Assembly: GCA_022448765.1 (NCBI GenBank)
Contig: JAKUTI010000010.1
Location: 1 to 25,269, forward strand
Direction of reading: 5' to 3'
From: Pseudomonadales bacterium
Lineage (GTDB): Bacteria; Pseudomonadota; Gammaproteobacteria; Pseudomonadales; Azotimanducaceae
Length of the DNA: 25,269 nucleotides
The translations under genes were made by a program, and so were the position numbers. Of the stretch, positions 24,243-25,269 are shown piece after piece; position 1 is the first letter of the stretch; each line of letters begins with the position of its first letter. The notes under the pieces were generated by a model. That model was not told where the DNA came from. It saw only the letters and a list, made by a program, of their open reading frames with translations, and searched no databases.

Positions 24243-25215
24243 TATCGACCGGCGTATCAGGGACGATACCGTGACCCAAATTAAATATATGTCCCGGGCG
24301 TCCTCCTACTTCATTTAGGAGGTTTCGCGCTCGGCTGATCATGCTACTCGACCGGCCACAAAGCGCGATTGGATCTAAGTTACCCTGGATCGCTCGACTA
24401 CCCAAACGATCCCACGTCCCAACCAAGGGAACTCGCCAATCGAGCGCCATTAGATCCGGCCCAGTGGCATACATCGCATCGAGTAAATGCGCATTGCCTG
24501 TTCCAAAGTAAATGATCGGCACCTTCCCCTGGATGCTCAGCATCAGCCGTCTTGTAGCTGGAGCCACATAACGCTCATAGTCGGCCATTGATAAACATCC
24601 AACCCAGCTGTCAAACAGCTGGATGGCTTGTGCCCCGGACGCGATCTGCAATCTCACGTAGTCGGCGACCGTATCCACGAGTTTGTCCATCAGAGATTGC
24701 CACAGCATCTCGTGGTCATACATTAGCCTCTTCACATGAGCGTAATTTCGAGAGCTCTTTCCCTCAACCGCGTAGCACGCAAGCGTGAACGGAGCGCCCG
24801 CGAACCCTATGAGCGCAACTTCGTGTGGCAAGTCACTCCGTATGCGGCCCAGAGTTTCTACGATGTATCCACACCCCTCTTCGGCGGGAACGACGGTTAG
24901 GGCTTCTATCGCTTGTTGGTCGCGCAACGGATTTTCAAACACAGGACCAACGCCCGGTTTGTAATCGAGATTAAGACCCATGGGCTCGAGCACCGGGAGC
25001 AAGTCGGCAAACATTATTGCCGCGTCAACGCCTAGTATTCGTTGCGCGTCCAAAGTCGCTTTCGCCGCAAGAGAAGGATTCTTAATGAAATCCAGACTGG
25101 GGGTATCGCCTTTCAATGCATGGTATTCCGGCATATAACGCCCCGCCTGACGATTAAGCCATATAGGCGTATATGGCGTGTCAGCGCCAGAACATGCATC
25201 TAAAAAGATTGGCAT
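24196..25215 (-). CDS. hemE: Uroporphyrinogen decarboxylase
   Basis: Decarboxylates the four acetate groups of uroporphyrinogen III to coproporphyrinogen III in haem synthesis. From ATG 25215 (a TTG lies one codon upstream) it is 339 aa. Family motifs are PIWLNRQAGRYMPEY (substrate-binding Arg), IMFADLLPVLEPMGL with the catalytic Asp, GFAGAPFTLACYAVEG, LFDSWVG, LDWRVPL, IQGNLDP and FNLGHGIVPDTPVDNV. The central part (VGCLSMADYERYVAP… IIYFGTGNAHLL) reads unlike the E. coli type enzyme (GGVLTGRDYQQFSL… LFTKGGG). Upstream on the minus strand, TATAGA about 18 nt before the ATG could be a -10. Followed by the VanZ-like gene. Confidence 0.93.
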   Translation of the reverse strand: MPIFLDACSGADTPYTPIWLNRQAGRYMPEYHALKGDTPSLDFIKNPSLAAKATLDAQRILGVDAAIMFADLLPVLEPMGLNLDYKPGVGPVFENPLRDQQAIEALTVVPAEEGCGYIVETLGRIRSDLPHEVALIGFAGAPFTLACYAVEGKSSRNYAHVKRLMYDHEMLWQSLMDKLVDTVADYVRLQIASGAQAIQLFDSWVGCLSMADYERYVAPATRRLMLSIQGKVPIIYFGTGNAHLLDAMYATGPDLMALDWRVPLVGTWDRLGSRAIQGNLDPIALCGRSSSMISRARNLLNEVGGRPGHIFNLGHGIVPDTPVDNVKRLVDFVHEESTR

Positions 25216-25269
25216 CAATAACCAGTTAACACGTCTATATCCGCATCATAATCGACACTTTCGATACCA

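Overview
The window reads as a stretch of core chromosome from a gammaproteobacterium with roughly balanced base composition. I see no mobile element, CRISPR array, tRNA or rRNA. The lineage call rests on gene content and order: tsaE, nnr, queG, orn, psd, the EF-P modification genes (epmA, efp, epmB), parC/parE with cpdA and a YqiB-type DUF1249 gene, tolC, waaA and an lpxL-type acyltransferase. Several of these adjacencies are familiar from Pseudomonas and Escherichia, but the combination matches neither exactly. The genes I would expect from those genomes as neighbours (serB, rsgA, nudF, yqiA, glnE) are absent here.

Layout. 1-3056 (minus): nnr - tsaE - cell-wall amidase (cut by the window edge), overlapping head to tail. 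3075-4127 (plus): queG, diverging from nnr. 4114-4653 (minus): orn, converging on queG with a 14-nt overlap. 4713-6370 (plus): a RhdA-type rhodanese and psd, joined by a TGATG overlap. 6342-7837 (minus): efp and epmA, diverging from epmB at 7866-8906 (plus). 9021-10166 (plus): an AhpA-like two-TM protein with a degenerate cyclase-fold domain. 10193-15650 (minus): DUF1249 gene - cpdA - parE - parC. 15651-15912: a regulatory region with two matching dyads. 15913-17298 (plus): tolC. 17329-18588 (minus): waaA, diverging from the acyltransferase at 18691-19584 (plus). 19613-20557 (minus): ilvE. 20736-21878 (plus): argE. 22063-23736 (plus): ilvD. 23805-25215 (minus): hemE followed by a small VanZ-like membrane protein.

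The genes cover metabolite repair and tRNA modification (nnr, tsaE, queG), RNA turnover (orn), envelope building (amidase, psd, tolC, waaA, lpxL), translation of polyproline stretches (efp, epmA, epmB), chromosome decatenation (parC, parE), cAMP breakdown (cpdA), branched-chain amino acid and arginine synthesis (ilvE, ilvD, argE) and haem synthesis (hemE).

No gene cassette here looks like a wholly new system. The best leads are small: paired TGTAAC-N6-GTTACA dyads between DUF1249 and tolC; a recurring TAGAAT-like box 8-12 nt before start codons that suggests leaderless or very-short-leader transcripts; a membrane protein whose cyclase domain has apparently lost its metal-binding residues; and a HemE whose sequence looks unlike the usual gammaproteobacterial form. 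All identifications come from reading the translations and recalled family motifs; no database search was run.
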